Part shown: positions 37,445 through 46,839 of the stretch, piece by piece
Layout: every line of letters starts with the position of its first letter
Position numbering within the stretch: the stretch's first letter is position 1
Source: Sphingomonas yunnanensis
GTDB lineage: Bacteria > Pseudomonadota > Alphaproteobacteria > Sphingomonadales > Sphingomonadaceae
Assembly: GCF_019898765.1 (NCBI RefSeq)
Contig: NZ_JAIOKB010000001.1
Location: forward strand, 744,001-808,000
DNA: 64,000 nt
Direction: 5' to 3'
Made by a program: the position numbers and the translations under genes
The notes under the pieces: model-generated
Told to the model about the DNA's origin: nothing
The model's input: the letters and a program-made list of their open reading frames with translations, nothing else
Databases searched by the model: none

Positions 37445-37689
37445 GCGTTGCCCGGGAGCGGTATCGCGCTCGCCGTACAGCTTTCGCGGGCGGAGCGGTC
37501 GCGAGGACGCGCGCTGACAACCGTCTTTCCACGCCATCGAGTCCCCCCTCGCTGCCGGCCCGATCGGGCGCGGTGCGGGCGACGCCGCGATCAGCCCGGC
37601 TCATCCCGATGCGCCAACGGCGACCCAAGGTGCCGATGGTGTCGCGTCGCGCTCGGGCCGATACTCTCCGCGTCTGCCGGAGATCAGCG

Positions 37690-38153
37690 ATGCGCCTGTC
37701 CTTCGTCGCCGCGACCGTCATCGCTGGCCCCCTCTCCCTCGCCGCCGCGGTCGCACCCGCGATCCCGCGCGACGCGGAGGCGGCGCTCGCTCGGCTCGAC
37801 CGGGCGCAGAAGGACATGGTCGCGCGCGCCGACGTCGCGCGGGTGGCGGCGCTGTCCGCACCCGAGCTGACGATCAACGCCCCGACCGGGCGTGTCCTCT
37901 CGCGCGAGGAGTTCCTCGCGATGATGCGCGACGGCCGGATCGGCGCGGAGGCGTTCGAGCGAGCGCGTGAGCGTCGGCGGCGAGCGAGCTGGGGCGGACC
38001 TACGGCACCGTCCCGCTACGACGACACTACACCAACGTCTACCAGCGGGTCCGTGGTCGTTGGTACTGGCTCGCGCGCCACGCCAGCGTCGTCGCGGCGC
38101 GGCCCGGGGGGCGCTCCCCGGTGAGCCGGACTGTGCCGGGCGCGCCGCGGTGA
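37690..38153 (+). pseudogene. Exported NTF2-like (SnoaL/DUF4440 type) protein, frameshifted
   Basis: From ATG 37690 the first frame gives a signal peptide and the N-terminal helix and first strands of an NTF2-like domain: AALARLDRAQKDMVARADVA, LSAPELTINAPTGRVLSREE. After FERA (about 37965) it turns into Arg-rich noise. Another frame resumes at 37986 with ELGRTYGTVPLRRHYTNVYQ, RVRGRWYWLARHASVVAAR, the C-terminal beta strands of the same fold, ending at 38153. About 20 residues of the centre seem absent as well, so this is more than a single-base slip. Convergent with the GDSL gene. Confidence 0.7.
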
Positions 38154-38182
38154 CGAGGCGCTACCCGACACGAGAACGGTCG

Positions 38183-39160
38183 TCAGGCCACCGCGGCGAT
38201 GCGGCGCCGCCGGCCGAGCCGCAGCGCCGCGCCGATCAGGCCGAAGCCGAGGATCAGCATCGACCAGGTCGTCGGCTCCGGCACCGCGCTGGTCAGGCCG
38301 AAGCGCTGGTCCATGTCGCGGAAGCCCGCGGCCTGCACCGCGCCGGTGACGTGGACGCCGTCGAAGGAGAAGAAGCCCTGGCAGCCGCTCGCCTGCGCCC
38401 CCGCCGCGATGCAGCTGGTGTCGGCGCGCAGCGGCGGTAGCCCGAACTGGTCGGGGTGCTGCAGCACGCGCAGGTTGAACTCGCTGAGACTGTAGAAATA
38501 CAGGTCGGTCCCGGCGCTGACGCTCAAGCCGCTCAGCGCGGTGCGCAGGTAGCCGTTGGCCTCGATGGTCAGTGGGTCGACGGCGTTGGGGAAATCGGTG
38601 AACAGGATGTTGCGCGCGCCGCGATCGTTGAGCGCCTTGATCCCGGCGACATATTGGTTGGCCGCCGCCTGGAGGTAGCTGCTCACGTCGGGATAGTCGC
38701 CGATCGCGCCCACCGGACCGAACACACCCTCGGCGCCGAACACGTCGTTACCGCCGAAGTTGAGGATGTAGAGGCCGTTGGGGTCGACCGGCTTGCCCGA
38801 GGCGGCGAAGGTGCTGAGCTGCGCGCCGAGATCGGGGATGGCGTCGCCGGTGTTGACCACGCGCGCGCCGCCGAAGGCGTAGTTGCTGCCGCCCGCGAGC
38901 GAGGGCTTGGTCGGCGTGCCGAAGAGCTTGAGCGAGATCAGATCGGGATAGTCGAAGCCGTCGGTGAAGCGGTTCTGGAAATAGCCCTGGCTCGGGTCGG
39001 GGCGGGTCCCGCCGTTGGCGATATAGAGGTTGCCGGCGTCGACCAGACTGTCGCCGAACACCGTCACCGACGTGAACTGCGCGGTGCTCCGGTCGGCGCT
39101 CGCCGGTTGCGCCGCGATCAGCCCCAGCGCGCCCAACGCCAGGGTCCATTCCCTCTTCAT
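38183..39160 (-). CDS. Secreted GDSL esterase/lipase with PEP-CTERM anchor
   Basis: A 325-aa protein with a signal peptide (LALGALGLIAAQPASA) and SGNH/GDSL blocks: VFGDSLVDAGN with nucleophile Ser, GSNYAFGGAR, LNFGGNDVFG, and the catalytic D-x-x-H in FDGVHVT. The C-terminus is a PEP-CTERM sorting signal: VPEPTTW, a hydrophobic helix (SMLILGFGLIGAALRL) and GRRRR. It would be processed by an exosortase and is likely envelope-associated or released with exopolysaccharide. No exosortase or EPS genes are in the window. GGGAGACGG before the ATG serves as ribosome binding site. Confidence 0.9.
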   Translation of the reverse strand: MKREWTLALGALGLIAAQPASADRSTAQFTSVTVFGDSLVDAGNLYIANGGTRPDPSQGYFQNRFTDGFDYPDLISLKLFGTPTKPSLAGGSNYAFGGARVVNTGDAIPDLGAQLSTFAASGKPVDPNGLYILNFGGNDVFGAEGVFGPVGAIGDYPDVSSYLQAAANQYVAGIKALNDRGARNILFTDFPNAVDPLTIEANGYLRTALSGLSVSAGTDLYFYSLSEFNLRVLQHPDQFGLPPLRADTSCIAAGAQASGCQGFFSFDGVHVTGAVQAAGFRDMDQRFGLTSAVPEPTTWSMLILGFGLIGAALRLGRRRRIAAVA

Positions 39161-39280
39161 CTTCCGTCTCCCGCGTCGCCGACATGGCGCACCACGCGAC
39201 GGACCGTGCCGCAGAAACGATGATCTGACCAGAGGTGGTTAACGCTATGTAAAGATTCTTTGCCGCCGCTCCGGGTCGGA

Positions 39281-40906
39281 TCAGTGGCCGCTCGCGCCCG
39301 CCGCGCCGATCCCGGTCTCGGACCGGACCCGCTGGGCGAGATAGCCGGCACGGTCCACCGCCGCCCGGCCGCTATGATCGAGCCGCGAGACCAGCCAGAT
39401 CGTCGCGAAGGCCGCGGGCATCGAGAAGAGCGCGGGCGAGCCGTACGGGAAGATCGCGGCGTCGTGACCCAGCACCGTCACCCAGATCGCGGGCGACAGG
39501 ATCGTCAGCCCCAGCGCGAGCACCAGCCCCACCGCCCCGCCCGCGACCACGCCGCGCGTGGTGCAGCCGCGCCACAGCAAGGAGAGCAGCAGCACCGGGA
39601 AATTGGCCGAGGCCGCCATCGCGAAGGCCAGGCTCACCATGAAGGCGACGTTCTGCTTCTCGAACAGGATCCCGAGCGCGATCGCGACCAGCGCGAGCAG
39701 CACCACGGTCGCGCGCGAGACGCGTAGCTCCGCCGCGGGGTCGGCGCGCCCGCGGCGGAAAACGCTGGCGTAGAGGTCGTGGCTGACCGCCGACGCACCC
39801 GACAGCGTCAGCCCCGCGACGACCGCGAGGATGGTCGCGAACGCCACCGCCGAGACGAAGCCGAGGAACAGGTCGCCGCCGATCGCGTGCGCGAGGTGGA
39901 CCGCCGCCATGTTGCCGCCGCCGCGCAGCGCGCCCGCGGAGTCGAGGTAGCGCGGGTCGGTGCCGACAAGCACGATCGCGCCGAAGCCGATCACGAAGGT
40001 CAGCAGGTAGAAATAGCCGATCCACCCCGTCGCCCACAGCACCGAGGTGCGCGCCGCGCGCGCGTCGGGCACCGTGAAGAAGCGCATGAGGATGTGTGGC
40101 AGCCCGGCGGTTCCGAACATCAGCGCGAGCCCGAGCGAGAGCGCCGAGACCGGGTCCTTGATGAAGCCTCCCGGCCCCATGATCGCGCGCCCGGCGGTGA
40201 GCGCCTCGGCTGGCGCGGCGCCCTTGGCCGCGGCGGCGGCGGCCTTGACCTGCACCGCACGCGCGAACAATGCCTCGGGTGAGCCGAACTGCCACAGCAC
40301 CGCCGCCGCCATGAAGCTCGCCGCTCCGAGCAGCAGCACCGCCTTGACGATCTGCACCCAGGTGGTCGCGAGCATGCCGCCGAAGAGCACGTACAGCGTC
40401 ATCATCACGCCGACGATCGCGACCGCATAGGGGTAACGCAGGCCGAACAGCAGGCGGATCAGCTGCCCTGCCCCGACCATCTGCGCGATCAGGTAGAACA
40501 GCACGACCAGCAGCGTCGACAGCGCCGCCAGCGTGCGCACCGGCGCCTGCGCGAAGCGGAAGGAGGCGACGTCGGCGAAGGTGAAGCGGCCCAGGTTGCG
40601 CAGCCGCTCGGCCATCAGAAACAGCACGATCGGCCAGCCGACGAGGAAGCCGATCGAGTAGATCAGCCCGTCATAACCGTCCGCGAAGATCTGCGCCGAG
40701 ATGCCGAGGAACGACGCCGCCGACATGAAGTCGCCCGCGATCGCCAGACCGTTCTGGAAGCCGGTGATGCCCCCGCCGGCGGCGTAGAAATCGGCCGCGG
40801 TGCGTGTCCGCCGCGCCGCCCAGCGGGTGATCGCGAGCGTCAGCAGCACGAAGCAGCCGAACATCGCCAGCGCGGGCCAGCCCGGGCCGCCGCCCGTCGC
40901 GCTCAT
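39281..40906 (-). CDS. actP: Cation/acetate symporter (SSS family, ActP-like)
   Basis: A 541-aa sodium:solute symporter with about 13 membrane helices. Typical ActP features: [59 protein letters not shown], and [20 protein letters not shown]. It imports acetate and other short monocarboxylates with Na+ or H+. It overlaps the upstream DUF485 gene by ATGA, the standard yjcH-actP pairing. Start 40906 is chosen because the frame upstream lies inside the DUF485 gene. Confidence 0.92.
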   Translation of the reverse strand: MSATGGGPGWPALAMFGCFVLLTLAITRWAARRTRTAADFYAAGGGITGFQNGLAIAGDFMSAASFLGISAQIFADGYDGLIYSIGFLVGWPIVLFLMAERLRNLGRFTFADVASFRFAQAPVRTLAALSTLLVVLFYLIAQMVGAGQLIRLLFGLRYPYAVAIVGVMMTLYVLFGGMLATTWVQIVKAVLLLGAASFMAAAVLWQFGSPEALFARAVQVKAAAAAAKGAAPAEALTAGRAIMGPGGFIKDPVSALSLGLALMFGTAGLPHILMRFFTVPDARAARTSVLWATGWIGYFYLLTFVIGFGAIVLVGTDPRYLDSAGALRGGGNMAAVHLAHAIGGDLFLGFVSAVAFATILAVVAGLTLSGASAVSHDLYASVFRRGRADPAAELRVSRATVVLLALVAIALGILFEKQNVAFMVSLAFAMAASANFPVLLLSLLWRGCTTRGVVAGGAVGLVLALGLTILSPAIWVTVLGHDAAIFPYGSPALFSMPAAFATIWLVSRLDHSGRAAVDRAGYLAQRVRSETGIGAAGASGH

Positions 40907-41217
40907 CGCCGCGCCTCGGCGACGATCGCGGCGACCTCGGCGTCGAACTCGCGGTTGGCGCGGTACACGTAGATGCCGGTCAGCGCGATCGCGAGCAGGA
41001 TCACGCCGAGTCCGATCGGTATGCCCCACGAGGTCGCGCCGCCCGCGAGCGAGCGCGCGAGCAGCGGCTTGTCGAACGCCACCAGCAGGACGTAGCCGAG
41101 ATAACCGACCAGCATGAGCGCGGTCAGCGACAGCGCGAGCCGGCCGCGCCGCCGTACCAGACGCCGATAGCGCGGATGCTCTGCCAGAAGCTCGAGCGCG
41201 GCATCGCGCTGGTCCAT
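40903..41217 (-). CDS. DUF485 membrane protein (YjcH-like)
   Basis: A 104-aa protein with two transmembrane helices ([20 protein letters not shown] and [20 protein letters not shown]) and the family end [20 protein letters not shown]485 proteins are encoded immediately before acetate symporters and probably assist them. Four-base overlap with actP. Confidence 0.92.
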   Translation of the reverse strand: MDQRDAALELLAEHPRYRRLVRRRGRLALSLTALMLVGYLGYVLLVAFDKPLLARSLAGGATSWGIPIGLGVILLAIALTGIYVYRANREFDAEVAAIVAEARR

Positions 41218-41321
41218 CCCACCTCTCCCCCGTTTTCAGAGGATCATAGCGGCGGAATGCGTCGTGGCGAGCGCGATCATGCCGGGAACCTGTTCGCCGC
41301 CAGACCAGCGCGAGGGCGCTG

Positions 41322-43235
41322 TCACGAGGCCGGTCGCCCGCGCAGCGCCGCCTCCGCCCAGGTGGTGACCAGCGGCAGGTCGGTGGCGTGCCCGACCCGG
41401 CGAGTCACCAGCTCGATCACGCGCACGTCGCGCAGGTCCGCGCTCAGCCGATGCGCCGCCGCGCCGAAGCGCATCGCGCCCGACCGCGCGAGCAACCGGC
41501 CGTCGCCATAGATCAGGAACTCGGCGGCGTCGCGCGTGTCACGGGTCGAATCGTCGACCCCGACCAGCGCCTCGAACCGCGCGGCGCCGCGCGCGCGCAC
41601 CTCGAGCCTCGAGTTCGCCAGCAGGCCGATACCGGTGTCATAGCTGCGACCCGCGACCTGCAGCGTCTGGTCGTACGGCGTGGCATCGGCCCGCGCGCCG
41701 CCCCAGCCGGCGTAGGCCGGGCGCTCGCCGGTGTCGCGCGTCCCGCTCCACTGTCCCATCATCCGGTGCACCACCGGGTCGGGCTCGGGCGCGACGACGC
41801 CGTCGACCGCGACGTTGACGTCGCCGGGCACCTCGGAGAGGTACAGGCCGTCGCGTAGCCGCCGCGTGCCGCTCACCTCGAAGACGCGGCTCTCGCGCGG
41901 CGCCAGCGTGAACCTCGTCTCGCCGGTGAAGGGCGCGAGCGTTCGACCGCTCCACAGGTCGCGCAGCGTGATCGGCGAGTCGGGCGCGAGCTTGAGCTGC
42001 GCCGCGGTGAGGTCCATCTCCGCCGGAGCCATCCCGCGGTTGAGCAGCACGACTGCCTTGTGGCCGTTGCTCAGCGTCTTCACGATCGTCTGCACGTCGT
42101 CCGAGGCGTAGGCGATCACGCCCTGGTGGCCGCCCGGGTCCTGGTTGACTCGCACGATGTCGGCATTGCCCCAGATCTTCAACAGACTGTCGGGCGCGTG
42201 GCGCAGGTCATAGCCGATGAACAGAGGCGCGTTGATGATCGCCCATAGCGCGAAATGCGTGCGCGCCTCGGTGAGGTGCTGCGCGTCGAAATCGCCCTGG
42301 CCGATGAACAGCATGTCGGGATCGTTCCAGGCCCCCGGCTTGGCATAGAGCGCGCGCGTCGACGCGCTGTCGAAGGAGTGGAGCATGCGCGTCCAGTGCG
42401 GCGTGATGTCCTGGCTGGTGCGCCACATCTGGCCGACCTCCTTGCCCCAGCGGCGCACGTCGGCGCTGCCCCATGTGCACAGCGCGAGGATCGAGTCGCC
42501 GTCCGGCCGGTAGCGCGCGATCGCCGCGGCGACCGCGGCGTAGAGCGAGCGCACCTGCGCCACGTCGGTGCGGTTGATCGAGGCCTGGTCGATCAGCGGC
42601 GGGAAGGGGCGATAGCCATTCTGCACCACCACCGGCGCACCGGGCGCGTAGACGTTGATCCCGCAGGCGTCGACCTTCAGATAGTCGAACCCCCAGTCGC
42701 GGAAGTAGAGCGCCACGTCCTCGTCGACATGGCCGTACAGCCCGATCTCGCGCTCCGCCGCCGTCCCCTCGGGCAGGTTGGGCGAGTGCAGGTCATAGGC
42801 CTGCGAGCAGGCGTTGCGGCCGATGTCGCTGTACAGCCCCGCCTTGAGACCCATGGCGTGGAGCCGGTCGGTGAAGGGACGGAAGCTGCTGTCGCCCCCC
42901 GCGACCGCGGCGGAGGGGAAGATGCGCGTGCGGATCATCAGCCGCCCGTCGCTGGTACGGCGCTTGAGCCACCAGCCGTCGTCGACGTTGACGTAGCGAT
43001 AGCCGAGCTTGGCCAGTCCGCTGTCGACCAGCTTCTGCGCCGCGCCGAGCACTTTCTCCTCGTCCACCTCGGTGCGGAAGGCGTTCCACGAGCTCCACCC
43101 CATCGGCGGGGTACGCGCCGCGGCGTGCTCGGGCGCCGACCAGCGCCCGGTCGGGGCGAGCGGGTCCGGCGCGGCCGCGGCTGGGCCGGCAAGCACGAGC
43201 GCGAGCGCGGCGAGAGACAGGATCGGCAGGCGCAT
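41322..43235 (-). CDS. GH27 alpha-galactosidase-family enzyme with NPCBM-like C-domain
   Basis: A 637-aa exported hydrolase (signal [17 protein letters not shown]). The GH27 barrel starts [18 protein letters not shown] supplies the Asp pair that binds galactose, YLKVDACG has the nucleophile Asp, and MWRTSQDI the Arg/acid-base Asp. An all-beta domain follows, then a C-terminal NPCBM-like module (residues about 500-630). It cleaves alpha-linked galactose or, possibly, GalNAc; the loop C-T-W-G does not decide between them. MMW at 43261 is an alternative start but 43235 gives the proper signal peptide. It lies 190 bases after the sugar kinase gene. Confidence 0.9.
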   Translation of the reverse strand: MRLPILSLAALALVLAGPAAAAPDPLAPTGRWSAPEHAAARTPPMGWSSWNAFRTEVDEEKVLGAAQKLVDSGLAKLGYRYVNVDDGWWLKRRTSDGRLMIRTRIFPSAAVAGGDSSFRPFTDRLHAMGLKAGLYSDIGRNACSQAYDLHSPNLPEGTAAEREIGLYGHVDEDVALYFRDWGFDYLKVDACGINVYAPGAPVVVQNGYRPFPPLIDQASINRTDVAQVRSLYAAVAAAIARYRPDGDSILALCTWGSADVRRWGKEVGQMWRTSQDITPHWTRMLHSFDSASTRALYAKPGAWNDPDMLFIGQGDFDAQHLTEARTHFALWAIINAPLFIGYDLRHAPDSLLKIWGNADIVRVNQDPGGHQGVIAYASDDVQTIVKTLSNGHKAVVLLNRGMAPAEMDLTAAQLKLAPDSPITLRDLWSGRTLAPFTGETRFTLAPRESRVFEVSGTRRLRDGLYLSEVPGDVNVAVDGVVAPEPDPVVHRMMGQWSGTRDTGERPAYAGWGGARADATPYDQTLQVAGRSYDTGIGLLANSRLEVRARGAARFEALVGVDDSTRDTRDAAEFLIYGDGRLLARSGAMRFGAAAHRLSADLRDVRVIELVTRRVGHATDLPLVTTWAEAALRGRPAS

Positions 43236-43321
43236 CGGGCGGGACCTCGCTGTTCGCCACATCATAGATTGTCTCTCCGGCGCGAGAGAAGGCCGGGGAG
43301 GACAGCGGCTGGCTCCGCCGT

Positions 43322-43341
43322 GCTCCGGCGAACGCCGGAGC
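43322..43341. repeat. REP-like palindrome
   Basis: GCTCCGGCG-AA-CGCCGGAGC, a near-perfect 20-base palindrome between the kinase and GH27 genes, within a run of other GCCGG motifs (43288-43365). The same class as the palindromes at 9058 and 51189. It may partly separate the transcripts of the two genes. Confidence 0.65.
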
Positions 43342-43425
43342 CTAGGGCCGGGGACGCCGGGGCCTTGGCACCGCGCTCCTACGTGCGCACGAGCGCCGCG
43401 ACAGGTGGGGCATAGCACTGAGGCG

Positions 43426-44355
43426 CTACCGTTGCGCCAGATGCCGCGCGTACAGCGCCGCGCCGTAGCCGGGTGCGTGGAGCGGCTCGACCGCCGTGCA
43501 ACCCGCCGCCTTCAGCCCCGTCGCGAAGGCGTAACGCACCGCGGACACGTTGGCGAGCACGCCGCCCGACCAGGACACCGCCACGCGCTCCGCCGGATCG
43601 AAGCCGAGCCGCACGCGCAACGCGGTCGCGAGCAGCACCAGCTCGGCGGCGGCGGCGGCCAGGATCGCGCGTGCGGCCTCGTCCCCCTCCTCGGCGGCGC
43701 GGGACACGATCGTGGCGAGCGCCGCGAGCTCGCCGCGCGCCATGCCGCGCGGCCCCATCACGCGCTCACACAGCGCGAGGTCATCGTCGAGTGCGAGCGC
43801 CTCGCGCAGCAGCCCGTGCAGCGGGCCGACCGCGGCGCGGCCGTCGCTCATCCGCGAGAAAGCGGCGAGGCCCTCTCGCGCGATCCAATAGGCCGAGCCC
43901 TCGTCGCCGAACACCTCGCCCCAGCCGCCCGCGCGCGCGCCGCGGCCGCCGCGCTCGCCATAGGCGATCGAGCCCGTGCCCGCGACGACGTTGATCCCGT
44001 CGGCGCACGCCAGCGACCCCGCCCAGCCGCACACCATGTCGTTGCCGCATCGGTATCGCGCGTGGCCGAGCAGGTCGCGCACCGCGGCGTCGAGCCGCGG
44101 GTCGACCGCGCTGTCCTCGCCATAAGCGGGCAGCCCGAGGAAGACGTGGGCGAGGTGCGCGGGCGCGGCGCCGATCTGGGTGCAGACCGAACTCACCCCC
44201 TCGGCGATGCGCCGCACCGCCTCCCCCTCACCGACCTCGAGATGGTAGGTCGTGCCCGTCACCGCGCGCGCGATCACCGCGCCCGCGGCGTCGATGCAGA
44301 CGAACTCGGTCTTGGTCCCGCCGCCGTCGACGCCGAGGTAGAAGCCCGCGCTCAT
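43426..44355 (-). CDS. BadF/BadG-type amino-sugar kinase (NagK/AgaK-like)
   Basis: A 309-aa ASKHA-fold kinase: phosphate-1 motif GVDGGGTKTEFVCID, adenosine-side NVVAGTGSIAYGERGG, GGWGEVFGDEGSAYWIAREG, and VSWSGGVLANV. This is the pattern of BcrAD_BadFG-type N-acetylhexosamine kinases. In this locus the likely substrate is GalNAc or galactosamine, giving the 6-phosphate for AgaS. That assignment is from context. The ATG overlaps the agaS stop. Confidence 0.88.
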   Translation of the reverse strand: MSAGFYLGVDGGGTKTEFVCIDAAGAVIARAVTGTTYHLEVGEGEAVRRIAEGVSSVCTQIGAAPAHLAHVFLGLPAYGEDSAVDPRLDAAVRDLLGHARYRCGNDMVCGWAGSLACADGINVVAGTGSIAYGERGGRGARAGGWGEVFGDEGSAYWIAREGLAAFSRMSDGRAAVGPLHGLLREALALDDDLALCERVMGPRGMARGELAALATIVSRAAEEGDEAARAILAAAAAELVLLATALRVRLGFDPAERVAVSWSGGVLANVSAVRYAFATGLKAAGCTAVEPLHAPGYGAALYARHLAQR

Positions 44356-45491
44356 GCCTCGGCGTGGATCCGCACGCCCTGCACCACGCGGTTGACGGTG
44401 CCGCTCGCGTTGGGCTGGTCGGGCGTGAGCCCGAGCGCGAGCGAGACGTGCAGCGCGAACAACTGCGCCGGCACGATATAGGGGAAGAGCAGGTCGGCGT
44501 CGGGCGCGTTCTCCATCCCGGCGAGCGCGATCGTGGCGACCTCCTCCGCGCGCGCCGAGATCACCGCCACCTCGCCCGCCCGCGCGTCGGCACGCAGCTC
44601 GGCGACGATGTCGAGGTCGTAGCGGCGCGTCAGCGGGTCGTTGGCGACGAACACTACCGCCAGCGTGCGATCGGTGATGATCGTCTTGGGGCCGTGGCGG
44701 AAGCCGAGCGCGCTGTCGAAGGCGGTGACGACCGCGCCGTCGCTCAGCTCCATCAGCTTGAGCGCGGCCTCGCGCGCCAGCCCGGTGAACACGCCGCTGC
44801 CGAGATAGACGACACGGTCGAACCCGCGCGCCGCCAGCGCCGCGGCGACCGGCTCGGCGCGCGCCAGCATGTCCTCGACGCCCGCCGCGATCGCCTCGAT
44901 CCGCGCGTCCAACGCGGCGATGCCGCCGAGCGCGGACAGTGCCGCGAGCGTCATCGCGGTGAAGCTCGACGTCATCGCGAAGCTGCGGTCGTGCGTCGCC
45001 TCGGGCAGCACGATCACGTGCGCGCGAGAACCGCCGCGCCGCGCCAGCTCGCCCTCGGCGTTGCACGTCACGATCAGATGGTGCGCCTCGACGACCCGCC
45101 GGTCGACCAGCTCGACCGCGGCGACGCTCTCGGGGCTGCTGCCCGAGCGGCCGAACGACACCAGCAGCGTCGGCGCGTCCGCGCGCAGATGCAGATCGGG
45201 CGCGCCGACGATGTCGGTCGTGGCGATCGCCTCGACCGAGCGGCCGAGCGTGCGCGACAGCCAGGGCGCGAGGCACTCGCCGATGAAGGCCGAGGTGCCC
45301 GCGCCGGTCAGCACGATGCGCAGGTCCGGGCGCGCGAGCAGCGGGGCGAGGAACGCCTCGATCTCGGTGCGCGCGTCATGCAGCAGCTGCTGGGTGGCGC
45401 GCAGCGTCGCGGGCTGTTGCGCGATCTCGCGGCGTGTCCAGGAGGTACCGCCGGGCTCCGCGGCGGGGGCGGCGATCAGCGTGTCAGTCAT
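44352..45491 (-). CDS. agaS: AgaS family SIS-domain deaminase/isomerase
   Basis: A 379-aa protein with two SIS domains: RIVLTGAGTSAFIGECLAPW and VSFGRSGSSPESVAAVELVD in the first, VVYLGSGVFTGLAREAALKL and DSALGFRHGPKTIITDRTL in the second. AgaS converts galactosamine-6-phosphate to tagatose-6-phosphate and ammonia. It also starts SWTRREIAQQPATLRATQQL, a segment typical of AgaS. It overlaps gatZ by 8 bases upstream and the kinase by 4 downstream, so the three form one operon. Confidence 0.92.
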   Translation of the reverse strand: MTDTLIAAPAAEPGGTSWTRREIAQQPATLRATQQLLHDARTEIEAFLAPLLARPDLRIVLTGAGTSAFIGECLAPWLSRTLGRSVEAIATTDIVGAPDLHLRADAPTLLVSFGRSGSSPESVAAVELVDRRVVEAHHLIVTCNAEGELARRGGSRAHVIVLPEATHDRSFAMTSSFTAMTLAALSALGGIAALDARIEAIAAGVEDMLARAEPVAAALAARGFDRVVYLGSGVFTGLAREAALKLMELSDGAVVTAFDSALGFRHGPKTIITDRTLAVVFVANDPLTRRYDLDIVAELRADARAGEVAVISARAEEVATIALAGMENAPDADLLFPYIVPAQLFALHVSLALGLTPDQPNASGTVNRVVQGVRIHAEA

Positions 45492-46767
45492 GGGGAAAGC
45501 AGGCTCCGTGATAGGCGTCGAGCGTGGCGCCGATCTGCGCCATCACCAGCTCGGCGGGGTCGAGGCCGGCGCGGCCGGCGCGCACCGCGGCATAGGCCGC
45601 GGGCAGATACTGGCTGAGCAGCGGCAGCGGCGGCGGGGTCTCGCGCAGGTTGGCGAACAGCCGTTCCTGCGCCGCCGCGATCGTCGCGTCGGGCCAATAA
45701 TAGCGGATGCGGTCCGACAGGCTGTACTGCAGCTGCAGGTCGAGCGCCGCACCGGTGGCGTGATAATATCTCGCCCAGTTCTTCGGCTCGGCGCGCAGCC
45801 GGTCGAGCGTGACCGCGCGCAGGTTCGCGCGCGCACCCTCGGCGACCGTCTCGCGCTCGATCGCGTCGAGCGCCCATAGCGCCTCGCGCAGCGCGAAGGT
45901 GACGCCGGGGCCGACCTTGAGGATGGCGAAATGGTCCTCCACCAGCGCGGCGAGCGCCGCCGCGGTCTGGTAATCGGTCGAATGCGCCTCGTAGACGAGG
46001 TGCGGCACGGGCTCGATCGCGCGGCTCAGCGCCACCGCGCGCTCGGGGCGATAGTCGACCACCTTGTCATGGTCGAACTCGACCCCGGGCTGGACGACGG
46101 TGGCGATCACGCGCTCCCAGGCGTCGGCGAGCCCCGCGGCGCGGAACAGGTCGCGGTGCATGTCGACGGTGGCGATCGCCGCCGCAGGGTCGGTCACCGC
46201 CAGCTCGTCGAGGTCCTCGGCGGCGCCGCCGGGCACAGGCACCTCGGTGCCGATGATATAGACCGGGGCGGTCGCGGGGTCGCCGGCGAAAGCGTCCTCC
46301 GCGGCGCGGCACAGGCGCGCGGCGCGCTCCGCGATCGTCCGCTCGGGCAGCGGCACGGGGTCGTCGGCGCAGCTCATCGAACAGTCGAGGTGGATCTTGG
46401 CGAAACCGGCGCGGACGTAATCGGCGACCATCACCGCGGCCTTGTCCATCGCCTCGGCCGCGGGCAGCGCGGTCCAGGCGTTGGGGCCGAGATGGTCGCC
46501 GCCGAGCACCAGCCGCTCGAGCGGATAGGCGACGCGGCCGGCGATGCGCTCGACGAAGGCGCGGAAATCGGCCGGGACCATCCCGGTATAGCCGCCGTCC
46601 TGGTTCACCTGGTTGGAGGTCGCTTCCACCAACGCGAACGGCGCGCCGTGCGCCAGCGCGTGGCGCAGCGCGGCCTCGATCACCAGCGGGTGCGCCGAGC
46701 AGACCGAGGTGACGCCGACGCGTTCCCCCGCCTTATGCCGGTTCACCAGGTCGAGAAGTATCTGCAC
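45484..46767 (-). CDS. gatZ: GatZ/KbaZ/AgaZ family tagatose-bisphosphate pathway protein
   Basis: A 427-aa barrel protein: GERVGVTSVCSAHPLVIEAA, EATSNQVNQDGGYTGMVPAD, LVLGGDHLGPNAW, and AGFAKIHLDCSMSCADD. The family is described as the non-catalytic subunit of tagatose-1,6-bisphosphate aldolase, and has also been proposed to act as tagatose-6-phosphate kinase. No GatY/KbaY catalytic subunit is encoded nearby. The start is GTG at 46767 with GGGAG six bases upstream. First gene after an operator-like repeat at 46817-46839. Confidence 0.92.
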   Translation of the reverse strand: MQILLDLVNRHKAGERVGVTSVCSAHPLVIEAALRHALAHGAPFALVEATSNQVNQDGGYTGMVPADFRAFVERIAGRVAYPLERLVLGGDHLGPNAWTALPAAEAMDKAAVMVADYVRAGFAKIHLDCSMSCADDPVPLPERTIAERAARLCRAAEDAFAGDPATAPVYIIGTEVPVPGGAAEDLDELAVTDPAAAIATVDMHRDLFRAAGLADAWERVIATVVQPGVEFDHDKVVDYRPERAVALSRAIEPVPHLVYEAHSTDYQTAAALAALVEDHFAILKVGPGVTFALREALWALDAIERETVAEGARANLRAVTLDRLRAEPKNWARYYHATGAALDLQLQYSLSDRIRYYWPDATIAAAQERLFANLRETPPPLPLLSQYLPAAYAAVRAGRAGLDPAELVMAQIGATLDAYHGACFPHD

Positions 46768-46816
46768 GTGCGTCTCCCTTTACGCGGCCGGCATAACGCC
46801 AGGCGCAGCAGAACAC

Positions 46817-46839
46817 AAGAAAGCGAAACTTAGCGAAAC
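46817..46839 (-). promoter_or_regulatory. Putative DeoR/AgaR operator upstream of gatZ
   Basis: On the minus strand the sequence reads GTTTCGCTAAGTTTCGCTTT: two TTTCGCT units ten bases apart (plus-strand AGCGAAACT at 46822 and 46832) with a further TTTCTT. This is one helical turn spacing and resembles the TTTCRTTT repeats bound by AgaR-type DeoR repressors. It lies about 50 bases before the gatZ start. Confidence 0.6.

Noticed and set aside
41322..43235. Reading the GH27 loop C-T-W-G (instead of C-E-W) as proof of alpha-N-acetylgalactosaminidase specificity.
   Set aside because: The Glu that matters in animal enzymes may not align with this Thr in plant-type GH27 proteins, where Cys and Trp line the site. 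Specificity is left open.
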